Positions 24,902-32,617 of a stretch of 64,000 nucleotides of DNA are shown piece by piece. The position numbers were made by a program, and so were the translations under genes. Position 1 is the first letter of the stretch. Each line of letters begins with the position of its first letter. This stretch comes from G963664835 sp965220775 (lineage in GTDB: Bacteria; Chloroflexota; UBA6077; FW602-bin22; JBCLEL01). The stretch is from NCBI GenBank assembly GCA_965220775.1, contig OZ244845.1:1488001-1552000 (forward strand), read 5' to 3'. The notes under the pieces are model-generated. The model saw only the letters and a program-made list of their open reading frames with translations. It did not search any database and was not told the DNA's origin.

Positions 24902-26665
24902 TCAGGAGATGGCGTCGGATGCGGACACTCTACGTAGCCCAACGAATTCACCATCCTCATACTGCTGCTCAAACACAACCAGAGTGGGTTCACGCGGGGG
25001 TTCGGCTATCGCCGATTCTATAGTCTTTACAGCCGCCCCGGTCATAATCCAGATGTCGTCGATACGCGCCGGCATCAGCGCATGCCAACATCCGGTGCCA
25101 TCGCGCGGCAACTCCTCATCGTAGCCTTCCATCTCAGACCGCAGCCATGGATCGAGCTTACATGCGAAGTCGTCGGCCGGGAACGTGTTGCCGTGGGCCA
25201 CATACGTGAACGCTCGCCTAGCTTTCAATCCAACCGACACTGAGATGAAGGTGATAGGGCCTTCCCAGGCGAACCTGCGCATATGCTCCACAACCGAGTC
25301 CTCGGCCGTACAGTCGATAACGACATCAGCGTTCAATATAAGATTGATGTGTTCCTGCTGATGCGGGGGGAAGGTAGCGTCTATGGCAGATGCGGCGGAA
25401 TGGACCGTTGCATCATTAAGCCGATTTGCCAGACTCGGCGCTTTAGGCTGACCTAGGTGGCTAACTCCCAGAGTGTGCCTGACCAGGTTGCCGGCCTTGA
25501 GGTGGTCATGATCCATGACGATCACGTCTTGCACGCCCGAGCGGACCAGGATTTCGGCCAGAACGGACCCAACCGCGCCACCACCGATGATCAGAACGGA
25601 CATTGACCGTACTGATGGATTGACCCTCCCCCGGCCTGATAGCTCATCCTGGTGCCAGTTTTCGGTCTCGACCCATTCGAGGGGCACATTGTCTCCGAAT
25701 GCCAGCCATCGGTCCCGGCTCCAGTAGCCTGACTCGGTGGATCGAAACCCGGGTTGGGGCCGGGAGGTTAGGGGCGGGATACTTAGAGCGAGCCAGTGGG
25801 CTTGGACGTCGGGTTCCTGAACTTTCGCAGGGATCGGAAACCCAACAAGCAGCACATGCCCCTTTCCGTCTCGGAGATCGCTGGCCAATGGCCTTAACAG
25901 GGAGTCCAGAACGATTCCCTGCGCTTTGCAGCACAGTCGGAGCTGGCCCCAAGTGGTCGGTATCGCCCATGGCTCGACCACCGGTAGTCGGTCGAGCCAA
26001 ATCCACGCCACACCAAGATCGTTTTCCTTGCCGAGCGGCTTGGCCCATGAGTTCTGGATGTCGATTCCTGACCTACCCACATTGAAATGGTCTACTACGA
26101 GGGTGGGTGGAGTTTCCTGCAGGTTTCGGACACTCGCTATGCCTTTCCGCGAGTGCTTCCCTTGCCAGAAGGGAAGATTCTCAGGCCCCTCGGCGAAAAC
26201 GATCCTGAGACCAGAGGAGAATGGAATATGAGGCAACTCAAACAGGTCGCCAGGCTGAACTAGCTCACCCCGGGACGCTAGGCAAAGCCACTCCCGTACT
26301 CGCTGGACATGCCAAGCAAGCCTCGATTCCGGGTCGAAAGGCTCGATGTCGTAGGATCGCCGGCCCAGAGTCCGGAGGCTGGTATCGGCACACAGGCGGC
26401 CACATCTCCAGGGCAATTCGTCGGGTCCGGCGCTATTGTGATTTTGGTGATTGAATGTGAGCTCGATGCCGTAGACCTTCGCTGGATAGAATACAACTTG
26501 GCCATATGGGTATATTTCGCGGACGTGAAGAAACCAGTCGGTGACACGATGTATGGCGCTCCCGCATTCGACATCCGCGGTGATCCTGCAGCGGAGAGCC
26601 CAGATCGCCAGGTCATCGTGCCAGACGAAGTCACCGAGCATCCTTACGCCGGGCACCGACTCCAA
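24902..26665 (-). CDS. cap2: CBASS Cap2-like E2-E1 fusion (ThiF-type ubiquitin-like conjugation enzyme)
   Basis: The protein has an N-terminal E2-like domain (about 1-150, with YGIELTFNHQ and a candidate catalytic Cys in WRCGRLCADTS) and a C-terminal E1 adenylation domain. The E1 part starts near residue 350 (SVLIIGGGAVGSVLAEILV, nucleotide-binding GxGxxG), has DVVIDCTAED and a candidate catalytic Cys in GTGCWHALMPARIDDIW. In type II CBASS, Cap2 adenylates the C-terminus of the CD-NTase and ligates it to cellular targets, priming it. The first ordinary start codon is TTG 26665, but the frame remains open for 21 more codons to an ATT at 26728 with GGAGGGGG ahead of it, and those codons read like protein (KRSLPEALRVGRRA). 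The true start may lie there. Confidence 0.9.
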   Translation of the reverse strand: MESVPGVRMLGDFVWHDDLAIWALRCRITADVECGSAIHRVTDWFLHVREIYPYGQVVFYPAKVYGIELTFNHQNHNSAGPDELPWRCGRLCADTSLRTLGRRSYDIEPFDPESRLAWHVQRVREWLCLASRGELVQPGDLFELPHIPFSSGLRIVFAEGPENLPFWQGKHSRKGIASVRNLQETPPTLVVDHFNVGRSGIDIQNSWAKPLGKENDLGVAWIWLDRLPVVEPWAIPTTWGQLRLCCKAQGIVLDSLLRPLASDLRDGKGHVLLVGFPIPAKVQEPDVQAHWLALSIPPLTSRPQPGFRSTESGYWSRDRWLAFGDNVPLEWVETENWHQDELSGRGRVNPSVRSMSVLIIGGGAVGSVLAEILVRSGVQDVIVMDHDHLKAGNLVRHTLGVSHLGQPKAPSLANRLNDATVHSAASAIDATFPPHQQEHINLILNADVVIDCTAEDSVVEHMRRFAWEGPITFISVSVGLKARRAFTYVAHGNTFPADDFACKLDPWLRSEMEGYDEELPRDGTGCWHALMPARIDDIWIMTGAAVKTIESAIAEPPREPTLVVFEQQYEDGEFVGLRRVSASDAIS

Positions 26666-26718
26666 GGCTCTGCGACCGACGCGCAGGGCCTCTGGCAGAG
26701 ATCGTTTTGTGTTTGAAG

Positions 26719-27840
26719 CTAGGCGAATCGTCCCCCTCCAACACGCGTCCGCTCTAGGCGGGTTGTGAATCCGCCTGTTATTGCTGCCGCAGTTCCGGCG
26801 GCCGCTGTCGAAGATCCACTAGGAGGGGACGGGAATTTCTTGCCGAACAGCGACTGCCACAGCGTCGCGCTAGCCGATGGATCGTCGGAGTCCAGTGCCT
26901 TCCTTGAAACAACGGAGGCCTGTCGGACACGGTCGAGGAATTTCGAGAAGTCACTAGCAGTCAACCGCTTCAGGACGTCTTGCTCTGGAACTCCTCGGTC
27001 TGGAACGAACGGTACCAACCCCGATGCGGCATACCCCGAATAACTGGAGACCATTTTCTCGAGCACCAAGGTGAAACCCTCCGCCAGCGATCCAACGCCG
27101 TCCGGGCAAGTGTCGCCTACAAGATGCTCAAGTGGATAGCTCTTCGGATACTCGAGTTCAGAATGCGCCGTCCTCCACCACCACTTGACCAGCCTCACGA
27201 TGTTGACGTAGCGCCCGTTCGTGCGCCTGTTCCTTTTAGTGGTCCACTTGTACTGTTCGACTGGATGGGCGCGCTGCCATTGATGGGTGTCCCTGTCAGG
27301 AATGTAGAGGGGCTCCTGTTTCCACTTCGGCTCTCCGTTGTCATCTTTGAAGAAGTCAGCAAGGTATTCGGGCAGGGGATCCGAGTCCGTTGGCCAGTCG
27401 TCAGGCGTGAAGTACCCTTGGATGAAATCCGAGGACCACGGCTCTTCTTCCGAGGGCGCCGCCGCGATCACCAGATCGAGCTTCACGTTGGACATCTCTA
27501 TGCCAATGGATCGTCCCTTCCTCTTCCACTTGCCCTTGTAGTGCTTGTTCAGGAAGGAAGTGAACTCGTTCATCACGTCGTCCGCCACCGGGTAGTCTTG
27601 GCGGCGGAATCGAGTCACGGCGACCAAGTCCACGTCTAATTTGTCGTCTCCTTGAGGGCGAATGGAAGTTGACCTGCGATAGCTCCCCTGCAAGAAAACG
27701 CTGACGATCATGGGGCCGAGGTACTCGTCCGCCAGCAGTCTATCTCGCAGGCGGGTGTGAGCCTCCTGCAATTCCCTGGTCTGCGCTTCTGTCGGCCTGA
27801 TTTTGCTGAGAAAGTCCGTGAAGTAGCTGTTCAATTCCAT
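26719..27840 (-). CDS. CBASS CD-NTase (cGAS/DncV-like cyclic oligonucleotide synthase)
   Basis: A 373-residue nucleotidyltransferase that, on phage infection, makes a cyclic di- or trinucleotide messenger. Active-site features are the Gly52-Ser53 motif (LQGSYRRST), Asp69-x-Asp71 (KLDVDLV) and the third acidic residue Asp122 (VKLDLVIAA). The helical C-terminal domain includes RTNGRYVNIVRLVKWWW and EHLVGDTCPDGV. The tail from about residue 340 is Ser/Ala/Gly-rich and ends GGGRFA, a flexible terminus suited to conjugation by Cap2. AAAGGAG precedes the ATG. The effector gene ends 29 bases upstream and cap2 follows. The product and base preference cannot be read from sequence. Confidence 0.92.
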   Translation of the reverse strand: MELNSYFTDFLSKIRPTEAQTRELQEAHTRLRDRLLADEYLGPMIVSVFLQGSYRRSTSIRPQGDDKLDVDLVAVTRFRRQDYPVADDVMNEFTSFLNKHYKGKWKRKGRSIGIEMSNVKLDLVIAAAPSEEEPWSSDFIQGYFTPDDWPTDSDPLPEYLADFFKDDNGEPKWKQEPLYIPDRDTHQWQRAHPVEQYKWTTKRNRRTNGRYVNIVRLVKWWWRTAHSELEYPKSYPLEHLVGDTCPDGVGSLAEGFTLVLEKMVSSYSGYAASGLVPFVPDRGVPEQDVLKRLTASDFSKFLDRVRQASVVSRKALDSDDPSASATLWQSLFGKKFPSPPSGSSTAAAGTAAAITGGFTTRLERTRVGGGRFA

Positions 27841-27869
27841 CCTTCTGCTCCTTTGTTGGGTCTTGATCC

Positions 27870-29396
27870 CTATCCGAAAGGTAGTGAGAGCGACCTTCGA
27901 TACCTAGTAGCCCAGCTGGACTCAAAGTCGTGCTCGTACAGCTGTATGGGTCCAAGGCTACGAGCGAGCCTCCCCACAAGGAAAACCAGTCCATTGGGGG
28001 CCGCGCTGAATATATGCAAAGGGCCCGTGGATGTGCCCCGTGGATGTCGCTCCCGAACTATTTTCACCACCTCTTGGGCTAGTCTCCATGCGTGGTTGCC
28101 GTCTTGCACTGCTGTTGGGCCAATATCATGCTCTACGGTGAAGACAAGCAATTGACCCAGTTGCGGGACGTGATCCTGAACATGCGCCAGAACCTCAGAG
28201 CGTGCGTCATGGGTTACAGACAAGACGATCCCGACATCAAGGCCCTTGGGGTTGGCACTGATCTCTGAGACGCTCCAAGGATTGGAGTTGCAGTTCGCCC
28301 CTACGGAAGAGAACTCCCACATCGATCTTCCGGCGGCGGTGTTTTGGACGAGGGAGACTCGTGTGCCGGACTTAGGATCCAGTTCGTAACCGGCCGCAAA
28401 TGCGATCGAGCTATGCGCGGAGAGGCATAGACGGCACTGACTCAGGGGTGCGACCGACCTCGTCATGAACTCACGTATCTTGGGGCCGACCTTGGCATTC
28501 CAGTATTCGGATGCGCTGATCTCCCTACCATTGAACAGACCTGCAAGGTCCAACAGGTGGTCGACTTCGTCTTCCATGTGTTCAGCAAACCGGAGGACGC
28601 TCCTGATGCCGACAATGGGAGCATCGTAGTCCGAATCCGGGCCCGTCCATAGTCCTTCCTGTTCACAGATCCTCTGAATCTCCGGTGCGGTGAACCTGTT
28701 TCGCCCCTCGGAAAGCAGACGTTCGATCAAGCTGTCGTACGGATTGGCGCGGCTGCCTTCGTCAACTGCGCGGAAACCGACCCTAGCCATATGTTCACTC
28801 AGTGTCCTGGTCAAACGATCCAGGCTGTAAGAGTTGGCAATGATTCGCAGGCGGGCCAGCACACTTCCCAGTTCCTCGTGACCTACTCCCAGGTCGTGTG
28901 ACCACCGCTCTATGATTCGAGAGAACCGGGCGGAGGTGCTCTGACCAAAGAGGACATCCAGCCTCAACTCCCCATCGCGTCCACACACTAGCTTCGCCAG
29001 GACATCATCGGCTGGGATGCTCCAAGTGGTCATGAAGTTGAATCTTGCGGTCTCGTTTCTCCCCGATGTCGTCTTGGCGGCCTCATGCAGCCGCTGGAGG
29101 AGTGAGGTGCGCTTGGAGCCGATAAAGGACGGGTCCGTCAAGGCGTCGCAAGTGAGCGCCCCGCCGTGGTCGACGTGCCACCTGACCTGATAGTAGTCGG
29201 CAGAGACCAACTCTCCGTGGGCATCCCTGATTGGTTCAGTATAGGCGACAGCGACATCGTCGAAATGGGGGAGATCGTCGACCTCGTACCCAACGCTCGC
29301 AACCTTTGTGTTACGTTGGAACAGGCGGCAGGCCTCCAGCCAGAACACCCGTCCTTGGTACGTGTCCCCCTGTTGTCGAGCAGAAACCGCTCTCAC
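27870..29396 (-). CDS. cap4: CBASS effector, Cap4-like (DUF4297 nuclease-like domain + SAVED sensor domain)
   Basis: A 508-residue protein, first gene of the operon (GTG at 29396 with AAGGTGA upstream). Residues 8-75 match the start of DUF4297/Mrr-like endonuclease domains (QGDTYQGRVFWLEACRLF, Glu38, Asp46-Asp47, then YYQVRW). The expected catalytic QxK appears here as Gln70-Val-Arg72. A helical linker follows. The last about 200 residues are a SAVED domain, which binds the cyclic nucleotide: DVGIVLSVTHDARSEVLAHV, HIFSAAPNGLVFLVGRLARS and IQLYEHDFESS are typical. In known Cap4 proteins, ligand-driven oligomerisation activates DNA degradation and aborts infection. The Lys-to-Arg change leaves nuclease activity open. 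Confidence 0.85.
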   Translation of the reverse strand: MRAVSARQQGDTYQGRVFWLEACRLFQRNTKVASVGYEVDDLPHFDDVAVAYTEPIRDAHGELVSADYYQVRWHVDHGGALTCDALTDPSFIGSKRTSLLQRLHEAAKTTSGRNETARFNFMTTWSIPADDVLAKLVCGRDGELRLDVLFGQSTSARFSRIIERWSHDLGVGHEELGSVLARLRIIANSYSLDRLTRTLSEHMARVGFRAVDEGSRANPYDSLIERLLSEGRNRFTAPEIQRICEQEGLWTGPDSDYDAPIVGIRSVLRFAEHMEDEVDHLLDLAGLFNGREISASEYWNAKVGPKIREFMTRSVAPLSQCRLCLSAHSSIAFAAGYELDPKSGTRVSLVQNTAAGRSMWEFSSVGANCNSNPWSVSEISANPKGLDVGIVLSVTHDARSEVLAHVQDHVPQLGQLLVFTVEHDIGPTAVQDGNHAWRLAQEVVKIVRERHPRGTSTGPLHIFSAAPNGLVFLVGRLARSLGPIQLYEHDFESSWATRYRRSLSLPFG

Positions 29397-29494
29397 TATC
29401 GATTCACCTTCGCTTTAATGGGTGCGTGTCGCTACCAAACCTAGTCTATGTCTTTGGAACCACAAAGTCAATGGATGGGAAACTACTTTTCATT

Positions 29495-29525
29495 TGCTGG
29501 CTTGTATGCTAATATGCAGGCAGCA
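29495..29525. promoter_or_regulatory. Imperfect inverted repeat in the CBASS/regulator divergent region (candidate operator)
   Basis: TGCTGGCTTGTATGC and its partner GCAGGCAGCA form an imperfect dyad centred at about 29510 (outer arms TGCTG 29495-29499 and CAGCA 29521-29525). It lies 20 bases before the Crp/Fnr-type gene and about 100 bases from the CBASS start. The inner TATGCTAATAT also resembles a -10 element. It could be the site through which the regulator controls itself and the divergent operon. Confidence 0.35.
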
Positions 29526-29544
29526 TGATTGGACGTGAACCGTA

Positions 29545-30303
29545 ATGGCCATTGAGATCGCCGGTTTCGCCCAGGCACTGGCTAGGTGTCAGGTCTTTGT
29601 GTCTGTTGATGCTGCCGAGCTTGAAAACGTGCTCTCCGCTGGCCAGGAACCACTGGAGATGCTATTCGTCGAGCCCTCGGCTGACGTGGCACTTATCCGG
29701 TCGGGAGATCCGTTCAGCCACCTATACTTCGTTCAACACGGCATGATCGTGCCCTGGCAATATCCCCACTCTGAGCTGTCTTCGCCATTCATCATAGGAG
29801 AGCAGGAGTTTATGATGGATGCGGAGCGATGGGTTGCCTCCTATTCGGCCGTGACCCACGCGACGATCGTTGGAATTCCGGTCGCTACGATGAGACTCGC
29901 CGTTGAACGCATACCTGGGATTCGCGCTCAAATGTATCTTGTCCTGTTGAGACGTATGGCGCGGTATTACTGGATTTCACTTGCGACTAATGGGAGCCCA
30001 GCATCGCGAGTTGCAGCTGCTCTGATCTCGCGATTAGCACTTAGAGGGGAGGATTACGGTGGCGACCGCCACATAAGCGTGCGCCAGCACGACTTAGTTC
30101 GCCTTACAGTTATGTCGCGGTCCGCGGTCGCTGCCGGCATTTCGAGATTGATTTCTGCCGCTGTGGTTCGCATCGGAAACAGCGACAGTCAGCGTTTTGC
30201 AGGGTTAGTGCACGTTCCGGACGTCGACCGGTTGAAGGACTACGCACTCAGTGAAGTTCGAGAAAAGCAAGTTCGGCCATTGCTTCCAGCGGGCGAAAAC
30301 TAG
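29545..30303 (+). CDS. Crp/Fnr-family transcriptional regulator
   Basis: A 252-residue regulator. Residues about 20-135 form a cyclic-nucleotide-binding-type beta-barrel (SGDPFSHLYFVQHGMIVPW, then IIGEQEFMMDAERWVASYSAVT), in which the phosphate-binding cassette keeps Gly-Glu and an Arg but is otherwise divergent from cAMP-type sites. A long dimerisation helix follows, then an HTH_Crp winged helix (ISVRQHDLVRLTVMSRSAVAAGISRLISA). The FNR iron-sulphur cysteines are absent. It is divergently transcribed from the CBASS operon with a 148-base gap, so it is a candidate controller of that system. Its ligand may be a nucleotide, another small molecule, or none. Confidence 0.85.
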   Translation: MAIEIAGFAQALARCQVFVSVDAAELENVLSAGQEPLEMLFVEPSADVALIRSGDPFSHLYFVQHGMIVPWQYPHSELSSPFIIGEQEFMMDAERWVASYSAVTHATIVGIPVATMRLAVERIPGIRAQMYLVLLRRMARYYWISLATNGSPASRVAAALISRLALRGEDYGGDRHISVRQHDLVRLTVMSRSAVAAGISRLISAAVVRIGNSDSQRFAGLVHVPDVDRLKDYALSEVREKQVRPLLPAGEN

Positions 30304-30440
30304 TCCTCATCGCGCATCCCGGAACAACCGAATGCCGTGAAGACTCTGCGCCGGCTCCCGGTCAGTCGTGGTGTCTGCACGAGCCCAAGGTCGGCCCGCA
30401 TTGCACTCGGCCACCGCCTGCAGTCAACTTAGCCCCCTAA

Positions 30441-30515
30441 TGGTGGGCCCACCCGGATTCGAACCAGGGACCAACCGGTTATGAGCCGGCCGCTCTACCG
30501 CTGAGCTATGGGCCC
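30441..30515 (-). tRNA. tRNA with CAU anticodon (Met elongator or Ile2)
   Basis: The minus strand folds as a full cloverleaf: a 7-bp acceptor stem (GGGCCCA with TGGGCCC), a D-arm with AGCTCAGCGGTAGAGC, a 5-bp anticodon stem around the loop CTCATAA (anticodon CAT), a T-arm with TTCGAAT, and an encoded CCA end at 30441. CAU can belong to elongator Met or to lysidine-modified Ile2. The GGGCCCATAGCTCAG start is compatible with Ile2, but I cannot decide. Its 3' end points toward the CBASS region, the usual side for island insertion. Confidence 0.93.
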
Positions 30516-30583
30516 GCGTAATGCCGCGTACCGGCAAATTCTAGCAGGTTTGCGCCAAACTCCGGCCAAACAATCCCGGCAAT

Positions 30584-31546
30584 TCAGCCCGGCTGGCGCT
30601 GCTCCAGACCCTGAATGATCGAACGCAGGTATCCGATGCTGATCGCCGAGTGGTGAAAGTCGTCGCCCACCGTGCCCATGTTGCCCTCTACGCTGATGAA
30701 GCCGGCGAATCCGGCCGCGTGCGCCGCTTCGACCGCGTAGCGATAGTCGATCTCGCCGTCCGGCACGTTCGTCCTGATGAACACCGACCGATTGGCCTCC
30801 GGCAGATATACCCTGCGCATGTTCTTTATGTGCCAGAAGATCATCCTGCCGGCCGTGTTCTGGATGGTGTCGGCCCAACTCTCTTCCGGAATGTTGTATG
30901 ACCAGAGGATGTTGCCAAGGTCCGGGTTGATGCCGACGTTTGGCCGGCCCACCATATCCAGCAGGCGCAGAGTCGCTATCGAGTTGTCCGCGATACTGCC
31001 CTGGTGAATCTCCAAGGCGAACTTCAGGCCCTTCTCCGCGGCCGCGTCGGCAACCTGCCGGAGCCTGATCGCGGTCTGCTCATAGTCCTCCTGGGAGGCT
31101 TCCCGGCTGGAGCCCACCGAACGAGCGGATCCCAACTGGAAGATCACCTTGTTCGGATCGCTCACCGTTTTGCCGCCGGTCAAGCTGGAGGTCACGATCT
31201 CTGTGTTCAGAATCTCCGCGATCTCGAGAGCGCGCAGGGTACGCTCGAGATTCCGGTCACGCTCATCCGGCAGGCAAAGATTATTGCGTCCCAGTTTGAG
31301 CGCGGCAATCGACAGCCCGAAACTGGTAACCTCCTCTCGGAACTCGGATAGCTCGGTGTCGCCCATCTCTCCGAACGGCAGCCAGGTGTCCTCGACTTCT
31401 ACGCCCTCGGCCCCAAGGTCTCGGGCAAAGCTGAAGAACCGCCGGCGGGCCTCGACCGGCGCCGGGCCCGGCCAGCGGTAGGGGTAGGAATTGATCCCGC
31501 GAATGGAGAAGGCTATCTTCATCACGGGACTCGATGTCGTCGGCAC
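30584..31546 (-). CDS. Sugar phosphate isomerase/epimerase-like TIM-barrel protein
   Basis: A 320-residue xylose-isomerase-like TIM barrel. Visible features are the first strand (KIAFSIRGINSYPYRW), AEGVEVEDTWLPFGEMG, a candidate metal-binding Glu in FALEIHQGSIAD, Asp in VGINPDLGNILWSYN, His in IFWHIKNMRRV and Glu in GFISVEGNMG. The GTG at 31546 has GGGAG about 10 bases upstream. An ATG at 31522 is an alternative start. It follows the acetamidase gene with a 5-base gap, so the two form an operon. The substrate is unknown. Confidence 0.8.
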   Translation of the reverse strand: MPTTSSPVMKIAFSIRGINSYPYRWPGPAPVEARRRFFSFARDLGAEGVEVEDTWLPFGEMGDTELSEFREEVTSFGLSIAALKLGRNNLCLPDERDRNLERTLRALEIAEILNTEIVTSSLTGGKTVSDPNKVIFQLGSARSVGSSREASQEDYEQTAIRLRQVADAAAEKGLKFALEIHQGSIADNSIATLRLLDMVGRPNVGINPDLGNILWSYNIPEESWADTIQNTAGRMIFWHIKNMRRVYLPEANRSVFIRTNVPDGEIDYRYAVEAAHAAGFAGFISVEGNMGTVGDDFHHSAISIGYLRSIIQGLEQRQPG

Positions 31547-31551
31547 GGCGG

Positions 31552-32466
31552 TCAGCTCCCACCGGCCGGCAGGAATCGGCGGTTCACCTTCGCGATGTAA
31601 GTGAACGTCGGGTTCACGAACTGGGTGCAGCGCGCCTCCAATACCTGTCCCAAGTAGAGGTAGGCTTCTCCTCGATTCATCCCATACCCCTCTTCCAACC
31701 AGAGGACCATCGACTCGAGGGCCAGGCGAAACGCGTCCTCGGCCGGCCGAGCCATCGCAGCGGTCGCTATGTGTGTATCGTTCAATATACGGGGCCAGTT
31801 CATGCTCTTCGGCTTCTGTTTGCTCAACTCACAGCGCAGTCGCACCACGCCGCTGGCTTCGATACCGCCGGCGCCACAGATTTCGCCGTCGCCTTGGAGC
31901 GCATGCATGTCGCCAACGTGCAGCAACGCGCCCGGTACGTTGACCGCAAGCTGCACCGTCGCGCCGGTCGTGATCTCCTGCACGTCGAAGTTGCCGCCAT
32001 AGTAGCCGGCCCAACCGTGCCCGATCACCTCGTATCGTGGGGCTACGCCAACGAATCCGATCATCGGAGCGACTGGCAGCTTGAGAGTGTCGCTCCAGTG
32101 GATCACGCCGTCGCTGATATCCACGATCTTGGAATGGGCGCCGAGGGCCGATGAGCCCATGTATGCCGGCATCGCGCCGGTACTGCCGCGGAATGCGGTG
32201 AATCCAACCGGGTCCAAGTTGATATCGCCGATGTGGACGGAGAGCAAGTCACCTGGTTCGGCGCCTTCCACCCATACGCACCCGCTCGAAGGATTACCGC
32301 CGCGCAGCTTCCGCGCCACGGCCGGACCTTCAGGGTGTTCGTCGGTGAAGGGCCCACGGTTCAGCTGGGTCTGCACCTCGAACTCTTCGCCGGCTTGCAC
32401 CCGGAGAGTAGGCTTATTCTGTGAGCTAATCTCGAAATAAAGGACGTCTTTACTCTGTCTTTTCAT
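31552..32466 (-). CDS. Acetamidase/formamidase family amidohydrolase
   Basis: A 304-residue FmdA/AmdA-family enzyme that hydrolyses formamide, acetamide or related short amides to ammonia and the acid. Typical elements are the N-terminal VQTQLNRGPFTDE, the metal/active-site loop around SVHIGDINLDPVGFTAFR, MIGFVGVAPRYEVIGHGWAGYYGGNFDVQEIT and LHVGDMHALQGDGEICGAGGIEA, followed by the C-terminal helical part. It is the first gene of a unit with the TIM-barrel gene downstream. No amide transporter lies beside it. Family confidence is high. Confidence 0.9.
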   Translation of the reverse strand: MKRQSKDVLYFEISSQNKPTLRVQAGEEFEVQTQLNRGPFTDEHPEGPAVARKLRGGNPSSGCVWVEGAEPGDLLSVHIGDINLDPVGFTAFRGSTGAMPAYMGSSALGAHSKIVDISDGVIHWSDTLKLPVAPMIGFVGVAPRYEVIGHGWAGYYGGNFDVQEITTGATVQLAVNVPGALLHVGDMHALQGDGEICGAGGIEASGVVRLRCELSKQKPKSMNWPRILNDTHIATAAMARPAEDAFRLALESMVLWLEEGYGMNRGEAYLYLGQVLEARCTQFVNPTFTYIAKVNRRFLPAGGS

Positions 32467-32617
32467 ATATGGCCTCGTCGTCCGCTGATTCTCGTTGTCG
32501 TCGCCGGGGCTGATTGTTGCTGGTCCCGATTATAATCACTTCGCGGTCGATCAAGATCCCAACGCCGGCTTCGATAGCCAAATCCGGATAGGAAATAGAC
32601 ATCTGTAATGGACGCTC

